The notes under the pieces were generated by a model. The model had not been told where the DNA came from and ran no database searches. It worked only from the letters and a program-made list of their open reading frames with translations. Shown here one piece after another: positions 20,301-27,724 of a stretch of DNA of 43,798 nt (position 1 is the first letter of the stretch; the number at the start of each line of letters is the position of its first letter). Source of the stretch: a virus; IMG/VR virus record IMGVR_UViG_3300042564_003607, positions 1 through 43,798 of that record; one strand, written 5' to 3'. A program made the position numbers and the translations under genes.

Positions 20301-22180
20301 GATATGTTGCTCTACGCAATGGAGTTACCGCTGGTGCAACATCAGAAGACGGAGTTTCATGGACCACCCAGGGTAGCTTGATGCCAAGCGCAGCAAACTG
20401 GTCTGCAATGACTGCGGGTCTATTTGACGATAACTCTTCTGTAGGCAAAGTCAGCAAATTTGTAGCAGTTGCAGGCACCAGTGCCAACACCATTGGAGCA
20501 TACAGTAATGACGGCATTACTTGGACAGCAACTAGCATGGAGACTTCTGCTGTATGGGTTGATGTGGCTTTTGGTAAACAAAAATTTGTAGCTGTTAGCA
20601 GTGATGTAACCACAGTGAGAATCAGCAACGACGGCGAAAACTGGGACGAAACTGGAACATTGACCACTACTGGATTCACAGCTATTGCCTACGGTAAAAA
20701 CAGATTTGTAGCTATCAAGAGTGGTTCTTCAGTGGCAAACTATGCCACATCAACCACAGTCACAGGCACTTGGACTGCCGGAGCACTGCCTTCTAGCTCA
20801 AACTGGAACAGCATCGCTTACGGTAACAACAGATTCGTTGCTATTTCAAACACCAGCGGAACCATAGCTGCCTACAGCTTGGATGGTATTACATGGACAG
20901 CTAGCACATTGCCAGCTACAGCATCATGGACCAAAGTCACATACGGTCAAGGAGTATTCCTTGCTGTAAGCACAACCACAGCAGCAGCAACATCGCCAGA
21001 TGGCGTAACATGGACTACCAGAGCCACTTCTACAGCAGCATCTGGTTTCTCTGCAATCACATTTGGTAACAGAAACAGATACGGCTTGTTCGTAGGAGTT
21101 GGTGGCGGCACAGGGGATGTAGCTACATATATCAGAACTGGTGCCACAGCTAGAGGTCGAGCCAAGGTGGCTGCTGACAAACTGTTCCAGGTCAATATCA
21201 CAGAACCAGGATCAGGCTACGCTACTGTGCCTACAATCACATTTACTGATCCCAACAACACGTTTGAATCTCCTGTGACAGTGAGAACAGGCAGCGGCGT
21301 GTTGGCTAATCCTAGCTTTGTTGCTAGGGGATCAAGTTATGTTACAGGCAGTGGAGAAGTAGATCAAGGAGATGGTTATTCCAATCTGTTCCAGCCAGGT
21401 TCGTTTGTGGCCATGAGAAGAATCAGTCTTCAACCAGTGCCAGGCGCTAACGTGGTGTTCAGTCATTTACCTGACAGAACGTTCAAGTTGGTCAACGTGG
21501 TCACTTTCTTGGGATCAAACGACGGAGGCTACACAGCATTTTTCCAAATTAGCCCGCAGCTGACTAGGTCAGAAGCACCCACAGACGGAACTAGTGTTGA
21601 AACTAGGATTAGATACAGTCAGGTTAGATTGACCGGACACGATTTCTTGGACATTGGCACAGGCAGTTTTATTGATACCAATTACCCCGGACTAGCTACT
21701 CAGCCTGTTATTGCTGCTAACGAAGCAGTGGATAACGGCGGCGGCAGGGTGTTCTTTACATCGACTGACCAGGACGGAAACTTCCGAGTGGGAGATTTGT
21801 TTGCCATTGAACAGTCAACTGGTATTGCTACGTTAAACGCTGATGCATTTAATATTTCGGGACTGCAAGAACTTAATTTGGGCAACGTGACGCTAGGCGG
21901 CGGGTCAGCAACAATCACTGAATTTTCCACAGATCCGTTCTTTACAGCAGATTCTGACAACATAGTGCCCACACAGCGAGCTATCAAGGCTTATATTGCT
22001 GGACAAATTGGCGGCGGCGGCGCAAGTTTAAATGTTAACTCAATCACAGCAGGTAGTGTGTTTATCAGTTCAAACGTTATCACTACTACTACAACAGGCC
22101 CAATTAAAATGAATGCAGTTTTTGAATTCAGAGGGGGTGTTATAGGAATACCTTTGGCATTCAATTACTTTTTGAACTAA
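14336..22180 (+). CDS. Giant tail/adhesin protein, expanded paralogue
   Basis: 2614 aa, the largest gene here and a paralogue of the preceding one: nearly the same first 12 residues, seven N-terminal CBM-like repeats, the beta-helix (DGALHNGGNDSIVSNDF), the propeller (about residues 1986-2260, SIAYGNNRFVAISNTSG) and the same C-terminus. The extra 743 aa come from four copies of a helical unit (about 578-648, 893-958, 1269-1312, 1381-1527; core C.RDV...DA..YDL.YGG) and from inserted beta domains. One such domain splits CBM repeat 6 (about 319-404) and its relative splits helical unit 4 (about 1402-1484). It probably forms a long flexible host-contact fibre. There is no frameshift over 7.8 kb. 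Confidence 0.85.
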   Translation: MAEFKLGRIRFVWKNTWTPSTTYYIDDVIRYGARTYICAVGHTSASDFNTDLEYSPTKWNQMSDGQSWTGDWNVSSFYKLNDVVKYGGLLYICNDSHTSAATTASGLEADQAKWTLYAEGLDWKNDWTVATRYKVNDLVQYGGYTYVCNLHHTSAATEASGLEADQAKWDTFNPGIEYKGTWGTVPSTRYKINDVVKYGAGLWICVTQHSAGGIFSIDLAAGRWSQFTKGTEFESTWNNATLYQPGDIVVYGGNQYIAKTVHTAAGAEETPTTQASRWDLYTEGFKFQSSWANTTSYKIGEVVSQGGYTYLAAQDSPSTAVTVVTVTAATDVFNVASTAGMVVGMTVRFTGTTFGGVFTTARYYVKTVAAGEFTVSTTPGGTTFNIAANASGSMTATVSAEPPNTTYWSRLNAGISWQGEWEDDREYLLGDAVRFNANAFICVLAHRSEGDDGSTVGTAGGGQVNSRPDQDSTGTYWNLLNIGTETSVLTVQGDLVFFGGNGPERLPIGREGTVLRSDGTGPEWIALGEVDHTYFVATTGTDLPSPIHGRTWDKPFKTIRYACEQVERGPRNPDARYLLELNRVFIQREVTEFIQNQITNSIAPFIGFVYDDFKCERDVGFTLDAVTYDLCHGGNIKSRGVANSLIGGLTEGETEAYPGLAIESDESVSAYNYMLTVVGNVLAQTAPTINYQTVNGDNSTATVAQYFNSDLTAEADALATVTASVTLITNAITARAAAVTAPQIAAAIASVPARRSPNNLIRVATGQYRETLPIIVPEQTCVIGDELRSTNAGPAGSLTNRSDAGYSVSTLTRLQTVVDQIVRGANVTESAGNTATQSMSFPYASTDEAADAAQLVRVMQHQIDFKISSTFMVSSATPTGYNTTFLSGFGDARTLLIENKEFIKEEITAYLTENYPSVKYSRTKCKRDVAFIVDAMSYDLTYGGTWATLVAGTAYFDGDNSTQLQIDSTEIAATVAAYGRLKTIVQEIIANTTVTKSTANTATQWTDSTNLAGGSAANATVGALVDIITNIIQGDSTEGNTPQINVTTIATLNTLTSTAHGLSVGDAVVPRITANGLVNGTKYWVVTVATPDTFQLAATYGGAVLASFTNGAGLDIDLETIDYPTATNAVTSTTALIAAAVTLDAAQETIVQNVVDDLNAVAWHTDFVVDETSLTSTDFRIYVGKHTLAHTYVSGGIVTKASGTELAVSNFVYNNSTGYAVVTTATHGLAAGDIVNITDIIVSCLSSGGSPVNAIFPSAYKTDGVTPKIRYLQTKCIRDTRLILEAVMFDFMFNSNFKTREAAYSYLRASAAEVFVGNQKTITRDALTNAKTEALANVGSNATAQARIETLMTMVDDIVYGATNEGSRCATGNRMADYAVLQLERNRDYIVAEIDAYIDSTFTTTVTAATAATDVFTCTSTAWMTRNAAVRFTGTTIGGVTTTTTYYVQNVVSATTFKIATTRNSNTAFNIASNASGSMTVSLFYSSTACLRDVNTYIDALKYDLKYPGNYKSRYAARYYANSVTGSLEEDMYYLRDATGLRDQTLEGLTGDLLAENEYGTSRVSAGAYASLDPGWGPEDYRTWINTRSPYVQGVTTLGTAAVGQKIDGALHNGGNDSIVSNDFTQVISDGIGAWITNNGRAELVSVFSYYAHIAYLAENGGRIRATNGNNSYGDFGSVAEGFDASETAGTAIVDNRLQFDAEIDRVITDGSALTQLEFTNAGIDYTEVTYTLTGGGTGAIVEADEFRDDAVFEVRMLDLVDDSTNAPEAEGNLGGFGYKTASSTAQGGTSTTITIAATDGESSTAYIGMKVVLTGGAGAGQFGIITTYNSGTKVAGLIKESDGTAGFDHLIAGTTIVNPDASTTYVIEPTVIFAAPGYASTAATLPTSGTWTAVKYGETAAVYTTVTGTYSGAGTGATFTVIRNGWKYTPSVQGAGTGYTRLQTITILGTSLGGTTTANDLVITITAVNSTTGAILEFDHSGYGIGGRYVALRNGVTAGATSEDGVSWTTQGSLMPSAANWSAMTAGLFDDNSSVGKVSKFVAVAGTSANTIGAYSNDGITWTATSMETSAVWVDVAFGKQKFVAVSSDVTTVRISNDGENWDETGTLTTTGFTAIAYGKNRFVAIKSGSSVANYATSTTVTGTWTAGALPSSSNWNSIAYGNNRFVAISNTSGTIAAYSLDGITWTASTLPATASWTKVTYGQGVFLAVSTTTAAATSPDGVTWTTRATSTAASGFSAITFGNRNRYGLFVGVGGGTGDVATYIRTGATARGRAKVAADKLFQVNITEPGSGYATVPTITFTDPNNTFESPVTVRTGSGVLANPSFVARGSSYVTGSGEVDQGDGYSNLFQPGSFVAMRRISLQPVPGANVVFSHLPDRTFKLVNVVTFLGSNDGGYTAFFQISPQLTRSEAPTDGTSVETRIRYSQVRLTGHDFLDIGTGSFIDTNYPGLATQPVIAANEAVDNGGGRVFFTSTDQDGNFRVGDLFAIEQSTGIATLNADAFNISGLQELNLGNVTLGGGSATITEFSTDPFFTADSDNIVPTQRAIKAYIAGQIGGGGASLNVNSITAGSVFISSNVITTTTTGPIKMNAVFEFRGGVIGIPLAFNYFLN

Positions 22181-22184
22181 ATAT
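22177..22184 (+). promoter_or_regulatory. Late promoter (CTAAATAT) overlapping a stop codon
   Basis: The TAA stop of the 2614-aa gene is part of the box. The ATG of the next gene is at 22201, with CGGAG in between, the same arrangement as at 14311. Confidence 0.7.
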
Positions 22185-22200
22185 AACGGAGAAATAAATT

Positions 22201-22521
22201 ATGGCAACAGGAAGATTAGGAACAGCAGATCTATCAGCAGCGACACTGACAACAGTGTATACGGTGCCTGCTACAACATTCACGGTGGCAACAGTCAGCG
22301 TGGTAAATCGAGGTGCAGGTGTGGCACTGATAAGAATTGCAATGGCAAGTAGTGCCTCACCCACTGACGCAGAATGGTTGGAATATGATGTAAGTCTATC
22401 TGCCAAAGGTGTGCTAGAACGCACTGGCATTGTTATGGACACTGGAAAATTACTAGTGGTACGTTCCAGTGCTACTGGTGTTAATGCAGTGGTCTACGGC
22501 ATTGAAACTGCAACAGCGTAA
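22201..22521 (+). CDS. Small beta-sandwich virion protein (family copy 3)
   Basis: 106 aa. LSAATLTTVYTVPATTFTVA near residue 10 closely parallels the start of the 4151 protein (LTTTALTTVYT), and VVNRGAGVALIRIAM and the terminal AVVYGIETATA strand complete the same fold. It is the clearest relative of copy 1. Ribosome site CGGAGAA precedes the ATG. It heads a plus-strand unit ending in a glycine-rich adhesin. Likely a decoration or fibre-base subunit. Confidence 0.75.
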   Translation: MATGRLGTADLSAATLTTVYTVPATTFTVATVSVVNRGAGVALIRIAMASSASPTDAEWLEYDVSLSAKGVLERTGIVMDTGKLLVVRSSATGVNAVVYGIETATA

Positions 22522-22534
22522 CTAGGAGAATACC

Positions 22535-23437
22535 ATGGGTAGAAAACATACAGCAGGAACAGCAGGCGGCTCAGGAGTTGGTGGTTTTAATATAGATAAC
22601 ACCACTCTGAGAGCCGCCGACGATCTGGACATTACCATAGATCCTAGTGGAACTGGTATATTCAAAGTAGATGGTGATGCGCAGTTACAAGCTCAAGGCG
22701 ATCTAAGATTCGCAGATGCAGATAGTTCAAACTGGGTAGCTTTCCAAGCACCAGCTACCGTTACATCAAATGTAACTTGGACACTACCTGCTACAGACGG
22801 CTCAAACACACAGTTGTTATCAACTAACGGAACAGGTACATTAAGTTGGGCCACTGCTGGATTAGCTTTAACAGATAATACTTCTGATGCTGCCTCTCAC
22901 TTTGTAACGTTGACTACAGCTACTTCAGACACCACAATCACAGCAGTGAGACGTAGTTCTTCAAAATTAACTTTCCAGCCCAGCACAGGTATATTAAGTG
23001 TCACTGAGTTAAGAGTAGCAGGACTGGCCACAAGATTAGCAGTAGAAAACGTGCAGTCAAGCAGTTATACATGTGTGCTATCAGACGCTGGAAAAGTTGT
23101 TGTCATGGACAATACCGGCTCAGCAACCATAACTATACCTCCTAACAGCAGTGTGGCTTTTCCTATAGGAACAATAATCAGCATAGCTAGAATCAACACA
23201 GGCAGTGTGGCTCTTACAGCAGGCAGCGGTGTTACTCTCACAGGTAATACTTCTACAGGGGCTATGTTTGCTGGTGAAGAATTAATTTGCAGAAAACGCA
23301 GCACAGACACCTGGTTGGTAATAAGTGGAGCTCCACCAACTGGCTCATTTTCAGCCACGGGTGGAACAGTCTCAACTAGTGGATCTTATAGACTGCATCA
23401 GTTTACCAGTGTCACTAGCTACACGTTCGGACCTTAA
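22535..23437 (+). CDS. Fibre-like structural protein
   Basis: 300 aa. A glycine-rich start (GTAGGSGVGGFNID) leads to a beta stem (DDLDITIDPSGTGIFKVDG), then WVAFQAPATVTSNVTWTLPA, a hallmark of phage fibre shafts, then SSYTCVLSDAGKVVVMDN and PPNSSVAFPIGT, as in many tail-fibre knobs. The end, GGTVSTSGSYRLHQFTS, resembles the start of the glycine-rich protein that follows, as if the two came from one longer adhesin. AGGAG precedes the ATG. It is part of the 22201-24826 unit. Confidence 0.8.
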   Translation: MGRKHTAGTAGGSGVGGFNIDNTTLRAADDLDITIDPSGTGIFKVDGDAQLQAQGDLRFADADSSNWVAFQAPATVTSNVTWTLPATDGSNTQLLSTNGTGTLSWATAGLALTDNTSDAASHFVTLTTATSDTTITAVRRSSSKLTFQPSTGILSVTELRVAGLATRLAVENVQSSSYTCVLSDAGKVVVMDNTGSATITIPPNSSVAFPIGTIISIARINTGSVALTAGSGVTLTGNTSTGAMFAGEELICRKRSTDTWLVISGAPPTGSFSATGGTVSTSGSYRLHQFTSVTSYTFGP

Positions 23438-23456
23438 AAAAGAAACGGAGAAATAT

Positions 23457-24398
23457 ATGCCTTTTATCAGCACAATACGAAGTCAATCAAATGTTCAACA
23501 GCCCGAAAAAGCAATTTCGGAATCTATCTATGAAATCACCGGTGGGGATAAAGTATACACCGCCGGAGGTTATACCATACACATGTTTACCACAGTGGGA
23601 GACCATGAGCTAACGGTCAAAGTCAAAGAAAAATATAAAAATATGGCACACTTAGTTCCTGTAGCAGCAACTTCAGGCACTGTAGAATATCTAGTTATCG
23701 GAGGCGGCGGCAGCGGCGGTATGGGACTAAGCACTAACGGCAATGGCGGAGGTGGTGCAGGAGGATACCTCACAGGTTCTACACCAGTTAGTGGCAGCAT
23801 ACCAGTTACTGTGGGCGGCGGCGCAGGTCCTTATCCCTACAACGGTAGTACTGAAGGATCTTCTTCAAATTTTGGTCCTATACAAGGCGTCTATGGAGGG
23901 CGTGGCGGTTATTACTACGGTTCAGCCGGCGGATATGGAGGCAGTGGAGGTGGATCTGCTGCTGGATACGGTGCAGGTAGCGGAACAGGCGGCCAAGGCA
24001 ATCCTGGTGCACCGGGCGGCTATTATTGGTCAGGCTACGGCGGCGGTGGCGCCAGCCAATCCGGACAAGGCGTTCAAGGTGGATTTGGTACTTCCAGTTC
24101 AATCACAGGTTCTAGTGTAGCCCGAGCAGGTGGAGGTGGAGGTGGAGGAAATAGTTCGGAGTATAGTGGCGACGGAGCCAGCGGTGGCGGCAGAGGTCAC
24201 GGTAGTGCTCCAAATTGGGGCTACAGCTACTACACATACAGTCAAGATCCTCGCGGAGGATGGGGAGTTACTCATGCCTATTCCGCTAATTCTGGGTCAG
24301 GCGGCGGCGCCGGCTCATACTGGGCTCCGAACATTGGTTGGTATCAAGGCGGTGGATATGGTGCACCCGGCCTAGTGGTAGTGAGGTATCCTACCTAA
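23457..24398 (+). CDS. Glycine-rich adhesin-like fibre protein
   Basis: 313 aa. After a 70-residue start (GGYTIHMFTTVGDHELTV) comes about 230 residues dominated by G, S, Y and A, beginning VEYLVIGGGGSGG and ending in YGAPGLVVVRYP. This end motif is common at the C-terminus of glycine-rich phage fibres. Runs of glycine separated by tyrosine loops are reminiscent of the polyglycine-II adhesin gp38 of S16-like T4 phages, which binds the host receptor; that comparison is by pattern only. I chose ATG 23457 over an earlier in-frame ATG because it follows ACGGAG and does not overlap the previous gene. Its stop overlaps the next start (TAATG). Confidence 0.75.
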   Translation: MPFISTIRSQSNVQQPEKAISESIYEITGGDKVYTAGGYTIHMFTTVGDHELTVKVKEKYKNMAHLVPVAATSGTVEYLVIGGGGSGGMGLSTNGNGGGGAGGYLTGSTPVSGSIPVTVGGGAGPYPYNGSTEGSSSNFGPIQGVYGGRGGYYYGSAGGYGGSGGGSAAGYGAGSGTGGQGNPGAPGGYYWSGYGGGGASQSGQGVQGGFGTSSSITGSSVARAGGGGGGGNSSEYSGDGASGGGRGHGSAPNWGYSYYTYSQDPRGGWGVTHAYSANSGSGGGAGSYWAPNIGWYQGGGYGAPGLVVVRYPT

Positions 24399-24826
24399 TG
24401 GCAATTTTTAAAACCTATCGAGACATATTCATAACTCCTTGGGAAGATGAACTATTCAATGAGAATTGGATGGATCATGATGTTCCCTATGCGCCACCAA
24501 CTGTGAATTGGAAATATGATAGAGAAATGAGGGTTGAAGATGTAGAAATCTGGGAACAGATTTGCTACAAATCTGGAGGCATAGGGTTGTATGCTGCATA
24601 CCTGCCCTATGCTGAATTTTATATTGTCACAGGAAAATGGATACAGTCAAAACCCAGTAATATTGAATGTTTTTATGGACCAGGCTCCATGCAGGCTGCA
24701 TATCGCAGAGCCAAAGAAGTAGGAATGATAGTTGCTGTAAAGAAAACCTGGGTAGACGATAAAGATCTATGGTTACATCAGCCCGGCGGTGTTAAACAGC
24801 AAGGCAATATCATACTGTCTGATTAA
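24398..24826 (+). CDS. Small protein of a paired family (copy A)
   Basis: 142 aa, unknown function. The core VEDVEIWEQICYKSGGIGLY, continuing YAAYLPYAEFYIV, is clearly related to the protein at 28419 (DIEVWEEIYFKPGVIGVY, then AAWDPYCEFYLV). Both end in a segment with (K/N)(K/N)(T/I)WVD. The start overlaps the stop of the glycine-rich gene (TAATG), so it is translated with the structural unit. Its stop faces the minus-strand oxygenase operon 18 nt away. It could be an adaptor of the adhesin or an accessory protein. No enzyme motif is visible. Confidence 0.7.
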   Translation: MAIFKTYRDIFITPWEDELFNENWMDHDVPYAPPTVNWKYDREMRVEDVEIWEQICYKSGGIGLYAAYLPYAEFYIVTGKWIQSKPSNIECFYGPGSMQAAYRRAKEVGMIVAVKKTWVDDKDLWLHQPGGVKQQGNIILSD

Positions 24827-24844
24827 CACTAGCACCATGGTCAA

Positions 24845-25531
24845 TTATTTGGTGTATGTTATATAGGATTTTTCAGACACATTACCACTAGGTTTAGTAG
24901 ATGCTTTATGTTCTTTTAGAAGTTCTAGACTAGGACCTGAGCCTAGCATGCCCAAAGAATCACGTTTGTCCCATTTCCATTCTGCATTTGGTCCATGAGC
25001 ATCTACATAATGAAAGAAAGCCTGCACTTGCCAAGCATCTTGACCTTTGTCGAAAGGGTCGCGCCAATGAGGCACATCGCATCCTCGATAAATTGCTAGG
25101 TCACCGGGTAGTAGATCTACTCGATTACCGCCCATATATATTGACCAAACGTTGCCAGCGTCGTAATTAAAATTGAAACATAGAGTTGCAGAAATTTCAC
25201 AAGCCGGTCTATCTACATGGGGAGTAAGTTCGTCACCGTTTCTATAAATTCTATAGTAACAATAAGTCGGAAACAAAGAGAACCCCACCGCTTGTTCTAG
25301 CACAGGTTGCAGATGCAACAACATGCTTTCCATTGCAGGATCACAGTATTTTGAATGAGCTTCAGCACACTGAGCTCCGTTGCCCATCATGGCCTTTTCT
25401 GGAGTAAAATCCTGCATTTCGTCAAACAGAGCATATTGAGTGATAAAATCTCTTAGTTCTGTAGAAATAGCCGATCGAACTATACAATAGCCGTTGTTTT
25501 TAAAATCAAATTGAGTAGATAAATTATTCAT
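24845..25531 (-). CDS. 2-oxoglutarate/Fe(II)-dependent oxygenase
   Basis: 228 aa. A double-stranded beta-helix oxygenase: the metal triad is visible as H105-x-D107 (ELTPHVDRP) and H155 (CDVPHWRDPF), with the strand LLPGDLAIYRG before the distal His. The usual 2OG-binding Arg/Lys is not obvious after H155; the segment reads AWQVQAFFHYVDAHGP. Family members hydroxylate protein residues, nucleobases or small molecules; the substrate is unknown. It is the last gene of a five-gene minus-strand operon, 6 nt after the previous stop. It shows little similarity to the other oxygenases here, so it is not a recent duplicate. Confidence 0.8.
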   Translation of the reverse strand: MNNLSTQFDFKNNGYCIVRSAISTELRDFITQYALFDEMQDFTPEKAMMGNGAQCAEAHSKYCDPAMESMLLHLQPVLEQAVGFSLFPTYCYYRIYRNGDELTPHVDRPACEISATLCFNFNYDAGNVWSIYMGGNRVDLLPGDLAIYRGCDVPHWRDPFDKGQDAWQVQAFFHYVDAHGPNAEWKWDKRDSLGMLGSGPSLELLKEHKASTKPSGNVSEKSYITYTK

Positions 25532-25537
25532 AATTGT

Positions 25538-26266
25538 TTATTCCATAATATTTTTTTTAATTTCACGAATTATATGTTTATGTATTTTAGAGGCACGGAA
25601 TATATTATACAATTTTTTAAGATTTTTTTCGCGCCAATAAAATTTTAATCTTATACAACTTATTGATGCATCGAACAATTCATCGGTAAGACGAAATCTT
25701 TTCAGGACGATTTTTTCATCACTAGGAAAATTTACGTAAAGTAAAGGATCGCCTTGATTAACTTTGAACTCTCGCACATTGGGCCAACCTTGAAAAGCGT
25801 ACTCTAATGGCCTAAACCATGAACTTATATTCATATTACCAGGCACATAATATCCATAATTATTTATAGGACTATGATGCAAGAATGGATGTCTTGTTTC
25901 TATTTCTTGATTGTGTTCGCTAAAAAAAATCCAATTAGCACCTAAATTTATAGTATATGAATCTAACATAGACGGAGGTTTTACTGTAGGAGTAAGATAA
26001 CCTAGCATTTGTTTTTCAGCTGCTGTGTCTATAATTGTATTTCCGTGAACTTCGACAGCACAGTTGGTTGGACTGGAAAGAAGAAATGTGTTTTTGATTG
26101 AATTAATAAATGCAGGACAATTAATAAAATTATCACGGTTATTTTCTCTCTGAATTTTTTTTGTCATGTCTGTTAGCACACTCACCGGAGGTTGAAATGC
26201 CAAAAACATGGCTGCACGCTCGGCAGCTGAGTCATTCCAAGGACTGTAATACACTGTTTGACTCAT
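25538..26266 (-). CDS. Uncharacterised protein, member of a three-copy family
   Basis: 242 aa. It shares a layout with the proteins at 26267 and 36210: a CP(A/G) dipeptide in the first third, a central aromatic strand (ANWIFFSEHNQEIETRHPF), an NISSWFRPLEYAF strand and REFKVNQGDPLLYVNFPSD, equivalent to the GTPLAQLIAVP turn of the 36210 protein. Identity is low, so the relation is by pattern. It resembles a family of about 230-260 aa I have seen as a domain of unknown function (DUF6065-like) in marine phages and bacteria. The ATG follows the previous stop without a gap, with GGGGAG upstream. Confidence 0.7.
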   Translation of the reverse strand: MSQTVYYSPWNDSAAERAAMFLAFQPPVSVLTDMTKKIQRENNRDNFINCPAFINSIKNTFLLSSPTNCAVEVHGNTIIDTAAEKQMLGYLTPTVKPPSMLDSYTINLGANWIFFSEHNQEIETRHPFLHHSPINNYGYYVPGNMNISSWFRPLEYAFQGWPNVREFKVNQGDPLLYVNFPSDEKIVLKRFRLTDELFDASISCIRLKFYWREKNLKKLYNIFRASKIHKHIIREIKKNIME

Positions 26267-27058
26267 TTATTCTCCCCGATGAAAAGGACAACCACTTGCT
26301 TGTTGTTCTATTTTTTCATGTAGTCTTTTTTTGTTGCTATAAAGCTGAGTAGAATCACGATATTGATCTCTCCGCATAACAAATTTATCAATGCCAAATA
26401 TTCTTTGATATTCGGGAAGCGTGACCAAATGTTGCACAATTTTGATCTTCTTTTCAGTCATAGGATGCAAAATAGCCAGCGGAGTTAACGGCATAATAGT
26501 ACAACTTTGCCGTTGTTCAGTCTGTTTTACAAATAGATTGATTTCAGTAGCATGAGTATATTTATAGTTAACTAGACCGGGTAATACTGATATAATTCCA
26601 TGTGTGTCTTGCATATTCCATAGCGGTTCGGTCCAAGTAAAATTTATGTTTTCTTTGGTCTTGATTGCCCACGGAGAAATGAGTTTTACATTATGACCAT
26701 GCTGGCCAGCAAAGCCAGGAAATTGCACACCTGGATGATTAGTGGGGGTAGAAACGTCCCCGTTAGAACTCACCCATTCCCACTCTCGTTCAGATCCTAT
26801 GGGATTTACAATCATATCCATTTCAAACCATGCAGGAATAGCTATGCCTTTTTTATAGTATTCTATAACTGCGTTACAATGTTTTAAGGTTACCAAAGGT
26901 GGATCAGAGTCTGGAACTTTTGATGGTAACTGTTTCCACCAATCTGGAACATATTTCATTGCCCAGTCAATTTTAGCGTAGTCGTAGGCATGTGCGAGAT
27001 GAGTAAAGCAGTCTAACACCACTTCTTTTTGTCTGGTAAAAAAATATGGAAATTTCAT
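26267..27058 (-). CDS. Uncharacterised protein, three-copy family, DUF6065-like
   Basis: 263 aa. The recognisable frame is WWKQLPSK near residue 40, then IPAWFEMDMIVNP, VKLISPWAIKTKENINFTW, SVLPGLVNYKYTHATEINLF, and MPLTPLAILHPMTEKKIKI. These parallel segments of the 36210 protein (VVRAWQDIYIKTG, KFITGWCCKIPNDYMLIQTP, GINNINVPVFW, GTPLAQLIAVP). No catalytic triad or nucleotide site is seen. The C-terminal tail (about 50 aa) is basic and ends in SGCPFHRGE. Its ATG overlaps the preceding oxygenase stop by 4 nt (ATGA). It is co-expressed with three oxygenases, so a shared substrate or complex is possible. Confidence 0.7.
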   Translation of the reverse strand: MKFPYFFTRQKEVVLDCFTHLAHAYDYAKIDWAMKYVPDWWKQLPSKVPDSDPPLVTLKHCNAVIEYYKKGIAIPAWFEMDMIVNPIGSEREWEWVSSNGDVSTPTNHPGVQFPGFAGQHGHNVKLISPWAIKTKENINFTWTEPLWNMQDTHGIISVLPGLVNYKYTHATEINLFVKQTEQRQSCTIMPLTPLAILHPMTEKKIKIVQHLVTLPEYQRIFGIDKFVMRRDQYRDSTQLYSNKKRLHEKIEQQASGCPFHRGE

Positions 27059-27723
27059 AATAGTATTTGTCTCGATGCAGGAATGGGAAAATAATCAGAA
27101 CTTACTTCTTGGATAAAAAATACCTGTGTGAGCCTAGGCCTGTTATCGTGACCTATAAATTTATTTACACCGTGATACTGAGACCCGTCATAGGCAATAA
27201 TTCTATTGTAGATATTTTTAAAATTCACTGTTTCTTCAAATAGACTGTTGTTTTTTTCTAGCTTTTCATTGTAGAAATCAGTTTTAGATCTATCAAAATT
27301 TAAAAACATATCTTGTTTTTCTTCTAGATTGATAGGCATGTCAAATGGGTTTTTTGGTCTAAACAACGATGTGCCGCAGCTCGTATCTATACCGGGAGTG
27401 AGATATATCACTCCAGCATACGGCCTATAGTCTGCATGAATCCAACCTTGGTTGATTGATGAGTATTGATCTGGTTCTACAATTTGGAAGTAGGTTTCTA
27501 CAGCCCATTTAACACTGCTGGTTTTTTTAAAATCAAAGGTCAAGGAAAAAAATTTATCGCAGAAATTTTTAAAAAATACAGGATTTACAGAATCTAGAGA
27601 AGGCGATCTTTTGCCGGGCCATGGCATATTAGAAGTTGCTTTGAATTCCAAAGACAAAGCAAATTCTCTAATTACATCTGGATTATTATAAAAATTGTCT
27701 ACACACAAAGAGGGAAAATACAT
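27055..27723 (-). CDS. 2OG/Fe(II) oxygenase-like protein (DUF6445-like)
   Basis: 222 aa. H96-x-D98 (QGWIHADYRPYAGVIYLTP) is the proximal pair; H184 (DGSQYHGVNKF) is the distal ligand and R197 (RPRLTQVFF) fits the 2OG-binding Arg. N-terminal YFPSLCVDNFYNNPDVIREF, 'the date of the fish', is typical of a family of phage and bacterial 2OG-like proteins (DUF6445-like). Substrate unknown. It is second in the operon, starting 1 nt after the previous stop and overlapping the next ATG by 4 nt. Confidence 0.8.
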   Translation of the reverse strand: MYFPSLCVDNFYNNPDVIREFALSLEFKATSNMPWPGKRSPSLDSVNPVFFKNFCDKFFSLTFDFKKTSSVKWAVETYFQIVEPDQYSSINQGWIHADYRPYAGVIYLTPGIDTSCGTSLFRPKNPFDMPINLEEKQDMFLNFDRSKTDFYNEKLEKNNSLFEETVNFKNIYNRIIAYDGSQYHGVNKFIGHDNRPRLTQVFFIQEVSSDYFPIPASRQILL

Positions 27724-27724
27724 A

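Noticed and set aside
20275-20679. 134-aa minus-strand frame inside the giant gene
   Set aside because: Antisense to the beta-propeller repeats; the plus-strand frame is continuous and recognisable.
23743-24120. 125-aa plus-strand frame in the glycine-rich region
   Set aside because: Frame-shifted reading of GGX codons; the chosen frame has the conserved end motif.
23940-24200. Short regular repeats that could be mistaken for a CRISPR or satellite
   Set aside because: They are glycine codon runs within a coding frame, without constant repeats and spacers.
24827-24844. Terminator between the convergent genes at 24826 and 24845
   Set aside because: CACCA/TGGTG pairing with a long loop and no T run; not convincing.
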